Below, piece by piece: positions 60,870-64,000 of a stretch of 64,000 nucleotides of DNA. The position numbers and the translations under genes were made by a program. The stretch spans positions 1 through 64,000 of the forward strand of contig CAVWKS010000004.1 in NCBI GenBank assembly GCA_963755635.1, read 5' to 3'. The stretch's first letter is position 1, and each line of letters starts with the position of its first letter. The notes below the pieces were generated by a model, which was not told the origin of the DNA, made no database searches, and worked only from the letters and a program-made list of their open reading frames with translations. Source of the DNA: AC-32 sp963755635. GTDB taxonomy: Bacteria; Actinomycetota; Thermoleophilia; Gaiellales; Gaiellaceae.

Positions 60870-61993
60870 ACCAGCGCGGCCGGCACGTCGTGCAGGCCCA
60901 GCCGCTCGGCCAGGAAGGGCGCGAGGTAGCGCCCGACGATCTTGTCCGGCGGCCACCAGAGCGCCTCCGTGTCGACCTCGGCGCGAGCGGTTCCCGCCTC
61001 CGCGCGTAGGTAGCGCGGGGCCATCCCTGTCAGCAGCAGGCCGCGCAGCACCGGCCGGAACGGCTCGGGCTCGATCGCGGCGCCGAGCTGTGCTGCGATC
61101 GCCTCGGCCGCAGCGTCTGCCTGCTGCGTCGCGATTCCACCCTGCTTGATCGCGAACTGCGTCAGGTCGCCCGCCGCATAGACATCCACCTCCGAGCCGA
61201 CCAGCCCGTGCTCGTCGGTGGGGACGAAGCCGTGCCAGTCGGCCGGCACGCCCGGTAGCGCCGGTCCCTGGAGCCTCGGAGCGGCGATGACACGATCGGT
61301 CTCGATCAGGCCTCCGGGCACCAGCCGCAGGACGCCGTCCTCGAAGTCGAGCGGTGTGACGTGTGTGCGCAGCCCGATCCCGCGCGTCTCCAGCAGCTCG
61401 CGCACCGAGGAGCTTCCGGGGGCGCCGAACAGGCCCAGCGGCGTCTCCTCGGGTGTGACGACGGTGAGCTTGACGCCCATCGCCCCGTGATCGGTCAGGT
61501 AGGTGCCGGTCAGGAGCGCGAGCTCGTAGAGCGGCAGCGGCCACGTGACGCCCGCGGGAAGCGCGAAGACGATGCTGTGGATCTCGCCGTTCAGCGCCTG
61601 TTGGAGCAGCGCCTCGAGGGCGGGCCCATCGACGGGGCCTCGGAAGGTGAGCGCACCGGGAATCGCCTCGCGGGAGCGGGCGCCCAGAGCAAGCAGCAGC
61701 GCGTCGTACTCGACCTCGCCGGCGACATCGGTCTGGACCGTCCTGCGCGCCGGGTCGACGGCCGTCACCCGCGCGGCGAGAACGCTCGCGCCTGCGCCCT
61801 CGGCCAGCGCGGACAGCGGAAAGCGCCGCACCTCGCCGGCGAGGAACGGCTCGGCGACCGCGAGCGGCCTGTACGTGAAGTCGCGGTCGGGCGCGATCAG
61901 CTCGACGTCGGCGAGCTCGGGCGCGATCTGCTGCAGGGCGAGTGCCGCTTCGAGAGCTGCAACTCCGCCACCTGCGATCACCACCCGGCCCAT
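60866..61993 (-). CDS. FAD-dependent oxidoreductase (SQR/NDH-2-like)
   Basis: 375 residues. FAD motif GRVVIAGGGVAALEAALALQ, the FTYRPLAVAEPFLAG region typical of the sulfide:quinone reductase/NDH-2 family, the central LLLALGARSREAIPG and the late FAD motif VYAAGDLTQFAIKQGGIATQ. Redox cysteines of SQR are absent, so it is more likely an NAD(P)H or quinone oxidoreductase. Start is an ATG at 61993; upstream frame is not coding. Confidence 0.87.
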   Translation of the reverse strand: MGRVVIAGGGVAALEAALALQQIAPELADVELIAPDRDFTYRPLAVAEPFLAGEVRRFPLSALAEGAGASVLAARVTAVDPARRTVQTDVAGEVEYDALLLALGARSREAIPGALTFRGPVDGPALEALLQQALNGEIHSIVFALPAGVTWPLPLYELALLTGTYLTDHGAMGVKLTVVTPEETPLGLFGAPGSSSVRELLETRGIGLRTHVTPLDFEDGVLRLVPGGLIETDRVIAAPRLQGPALPGVPADWHGFVPTDEHGLVGSEVDVYAAGDLTQFAIKQGGIATQQADAAAEAIAAQLGAAIEPEPFRPVLRGLLLTGMAPRYLRAEAGTARAEVDTEALWWPPDKIVGRYLAPFLAERLGLHDVPAALV

Positions 61994-62321
61994 GCGCCAA
62001 TGGTCGCGAAGGCCGGCCCTTCCGCCATCGGTTTGCACGCGGAGCTCGTTGCGGATAACTACGGATGTGCGGCGGTCGCGATCGTGTTGGGCGCTGGGGC
62101 ATCGCGCGCGTACCCCCGCCTGGCTGGCGGCTCTACTTCGGCTCGAGGGGATCGCCGCTCGCTTGCTCGCGGGCCTGTCCAACGCGGACGAGGTTCCCTA
62201 GAAGCGAAGCGACTTTGCGCCGATTTCGACGCGCGGGTTGACCAAACCCGGTGTCGGACCCCGGGTTTCGTCAAGGGTAATTCGTGCCGAAAGTGTGACG
62301 AGTTTTCCCCAGGTGGCCGGT
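61994..62321. other. Intergenic region, no gene
   Basis: 328 bases with stops in all frames apart from extensions of neighbouring frames. The only structure is the hairpin at 62244-62268. Confidence 0.6.
62244..62268 (-). terminator. Hairpin downstream of the M15 peptidase gene
   Basis: 8-bp stem AAACCCGG / CCGGGTTT with a 9-base loop, about 55 bases after the stop. No T-tract, so only a possible terminator. Confidence 0.35.
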
Positions 62322-62951
62322 TCAGCCGCCGGTTGCGGAGAAGTGCTGATAGTCGGGCGAGCTCGTCCAGCGGCCGCCCCACTGCCAGCCGACCGCGGCG
62401 AACGCACGGACGAGCGTTCCCCGCGGGACCGCCATCCCGGCCCTCACGTTAGAGCGGTCGAGGTAGGCACGGCCGGCGCGCGGGTGGACACGGCCGCCCT
62501 CGACGTACGGGTTCTCGACCGGGTCGACGTCGATCGCGAGCCCGTACGCGTGCACCGACCAGCGCTTCGGCCCGGGCGCGACCGCGTAGCGGCAGTTGAA
62601 CGCGGCAGTGTTGTCGTGGTCGAGCGAGCGCTCGTCCTTGCCCCGGTACGCGTCGATCGGCCGCATCCGCCGCAGCGGGAAGCGCGCCGAATAGAGCCGC
62701 CGAAAGACGCGCACGACGTCGCCGACCGCCGAGACGTTGATCACCAGCGCGCCGCTGTGCGGCCGCCCGTCGAAGCCCCAGTAGGACATGCGCACCCGCC
62801 GCAGCTCGGCCGGCGCGACCGGACAGCCGCGATGCCACGAGTACGGCAGCTGAGCCGCGGTCACGTGCGAGACCGAGTGCGAGAACGGCGGCTGCAACGC
62901 GACCAGCGCCAGAAAGAGGACCTTCACCGCCACGTAGTCTGCCGGGACCAT
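62322..62951 (-). CDS. M15-family D-alanyl-D-alanine carboxypeptidase-like protein
   Basis: 209 residues. A hydrophobic N-terminus (VKVLFLALVALQPPFSHSVS) is a signal peptide. Then RPIDAYRGKDERSLDHDNTA, the zinc motif region SVHAYGLAIDVDPVENPYVE (H, D) and a late QWGGRW...DYQHF with the last histidine: the M15C (VanY/Ply500-like) pattern. The frame opens at an ATG overlapping the divergent gene start; GTG at 62927 or 62933 would give a better signal peptide. Exported peptidoglycan hydrolase. Confidence 0.85.
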   Translation of the reverse strand: MVPADYVAVKVLFLALVALQPPFSHSVSHVTAAQLPYSWHRGCPVAPAELRRVRMSYWGFDGRPHSGALVINVSAVGDVVRVFRRLYSARFPLRRMRPIDAYRGKDERSLDHDNTAAFNCRYAVAPGPKRWSVHAYGLAIDVDPVENPYVEGGRVHPRAGRAYLDRSNVRAGMAVPRGTLVRAFAAVGWQWGGRWTSSPDYQHFSATGG

Positions 62952-63657
62952 GAGATGGGTCGCGCTCGCCGTCTGCGTGCCGTTCTGCGCGGCCGCAGCT
63001 GCCTCTGGAGCCCGTCACGGCGCGGCCGCGTGCCCGGCGAACCTCGCGAACCAGCTCGCCTCGACCGGCGCAGCGCGCCAGCTCGTCACGGTCGTCGCCC
63101 CGACCCGCCGCTCGACCCAGGGAACGCTCAGGCTCTGGCGCAAACCCGAGGACTGCTGGCTACCAACGGCCGGGCCGTGGCCGGCCTGGCTCGGGCAGCG
63201 CGGCACCTCCACGCACAAGCGCGAGGGCGACCGGACGACGCCGGCCGGCGCGTTCGGCTTCCTGTCGACCATGTACGGGATCGCGCCGAGCCCGGGCCTG
63301 CGCTATCGCTACCACCGGATCGTCTGCGGCGACTGGTGGGTCGAGGACGCGCGCTCGCCCTTCTACAACCGCTTCAAGCACGTCCGCTGCGGCTCGAGAC
63401 CGCCGTTCCGCGTCACGAGCGAGGACATGTCGCGCTCCCCGACCGCCTACCGGCACCTGGCCGTGATCGCGTACAACAGGAGCCCGATCGTCCCGGGCCG
63501 CGGCTCCGGGATCTTCCTGCACGCGAGCACGGGCCGCCCGACACTCGGCTGCGTCTCGCTGCCGCTGCCGCGCCTCCTCGCGGTTCTGCGCCGGCTCGAC
63601 CCCGGGAGCAAGCCGCTGATCGTGATCGGGACCGACGCCGAGATCCGCGGCTTCTAG
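62950..63657 (+). CDS. L,D-transpeptidase (YkuD-type)
   Basis: 235 residues. A signal peptide (MRWVALAVCVPFCAAAAASG) is followed by a cysteine-containing stretch and the YkuD domain: GDRTTPAGAFGF (substrate loop) and the catalytic IFLHASTGRPTLGCVSLPL with histidine and cysteine (H-x(n)-TxGC). It cross-links peptidoglycan stems in the cell wall. Its ATG overlaps that of the divergent M15 gene by two bases. Functionally related to that neighbour. Confidence 0.9.
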   Translation: MRWVALAVCVPFCAAAAASGARHGAAACPANLANQLASTGAARQLVTVVAPTRRSTQGTLRLWRKPEDCWLPTAGPWPAWLGQRGTSTHKREGDRTTPAGAFGFLSTMYGIAPSPGLRYRYHRIVCGDWWVEDARSPFYNRFKHVRCGSRPPFRVTSEDMSRSPTAYRHLAVIAYNRSPIVPGRGSGIFLHASTGRPTLGCVSLPLPRLLAVLRRLDPGSKPLIVIGTDAEIRGF

Positions 63658-63666
63658 GATCTCCTC

Positions 63667-64000
63667 ATGACCGACCCAGTTCAAGATGCGATCGCCGCCC
63701 TGCAGCGCGAAAGGACCGTGCGCGGGCTGCTCGAGACCGCCTGCCGCGAGCTGACGGAAACCCTCGGCGCTTCCGCGTGCCTGATCTCACGCGTGGTGGG
63801 TGATCTGCTCGTCAGCCTCGCCGAGTTCTCGCGCGGCGAGCGCGCACCGGGCCTCGGCCACGAGTACCTGATCTCGGACTACCCGCTCACGCAGGAGGTG
63901 ATCGTCGCCGGCGAGCCCCGCACGGTCTCGCTGCGCGACGAAGCGCCCGAGCCGACCGAGGCGGAGCTGCTGGAGAAACTCGGCTTCGAGTCGTTGCTGA
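63667..64000 (+). CDS. GAF domain protein (partial, N-terminal 111 aa)
   Basis: Begins MTDPVQDAIAALQRERTVRG and continues LLETACRELTETLGASACLI, the start of a GAF domain, to the window edge without a stop. GAF proteins of this type are usually followed by a histidine kinase, GGDEF/EAL or SpoIIE domain. Ten bases after the L,D-transpeptidase stop. Confidence 0.75.
   Translation, partial: MTDPVQDAIAALQRERTVRGLLETACRELTETLGASACLISRVVGDLLVSLAEFSRGERAPGLGHEYLISDYPLTQEVIVAGEPRTVSLRDEAPEPTEAELLEKLGFESLL

Overview
The window looks like chromosome of a high-GC soil actinobacterium. F420-type (LLM) oxidoreductases, class III cyclase/ATPase regulators, a DevS-like histidine kinase, GTG/TTG starts and tightly overlapping operons fit the class Thermoleophilia (Gaiellales/Solirubrobacterales) best. 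That placement is an inference from gene content, because no rRNA or marker gene is present.

Left part (1-5.2 kb): a partial geranylgeranyl-reductase-like flavoprotein, a covalent-flavin oxidase with a DUF4242 protein, a zinc-ribbon/cyclase/ATPase regulator, tRNA-Tyr, a coiled-coil protein and an intact tRNA-Thr(GGT).

Accessory array (5.1-16.65 kb, possibly to 25.8 kb): the 3' part of tRNA-Thr, starting in its anticodon loop, recurs as direct repeats at 7465, 11102, 14213 and 16607, with a degenerate copy at 25809. The repeats divide the region into 2-4 kb cargo segments: (1) a DUF4386 membrane protein and a transaldolase fragment; (2) a DHFR-like protein, a VOC protein and two MDR oxidoreductases; (3) a cyclase/ATPase/TPR regulator; (4) a frameshifted RraA-like gene and a secreted collagen-like protein. 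Short 10-11 bp-period repeats flank the cores with fixed geometry, like integrase arm sites. No integrase gene is visible. This array is the most unusual feature of the window.

Middle (16.9-34.7 kb): a TetR-controlled ABC exporter with three recognisable operators, a sigma-70 factor, a SpoIIE-type phosphatase, a flippase-like membrane protein, a GGDEF protein with a 7-residue repeat, an ArsR-DUF1801-AHSA1 operon, a TrxR-like protein with a UBP zinc finger, an MFS-MarR fusion, a Dyp peroxidase, a tyrosine phosphatase and an MDR dehydrogenase.

Metabolic operon (44.6 to 34.7 kb, minus strand): TPP enzyme, enolase-superfamily enzyme, FAD/Fe-S 2-hydroxyacid dehydrogenase, LLM enzyme, GH15 glucosidase, SDR. 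Almost every junction is a 4-nt stop/start overlap. Behind it lies a second minus-strand operon: MacB-like ATPase, small ABM-like protein, FtsX permease, zinc alcohol dehydrogenase.

Right part (50-64 kb): a stress/dormancy-like group (two UspA proteins, DevS/DevR-like two-component pair, GNAT-fused acyl-CoA ligase, heavy-metal P-type ATPase), then cupin, OsmC, a flavoprotein, and cell-wall enzymes (M15 peptidase, L,D-transpeptidase), ending in a partial GAF protein.

At least seven genes carry single-base frameshifts in otherwise intact sequence. This is more like residual assembly indels than decay, so those genes may be intact in the organism.
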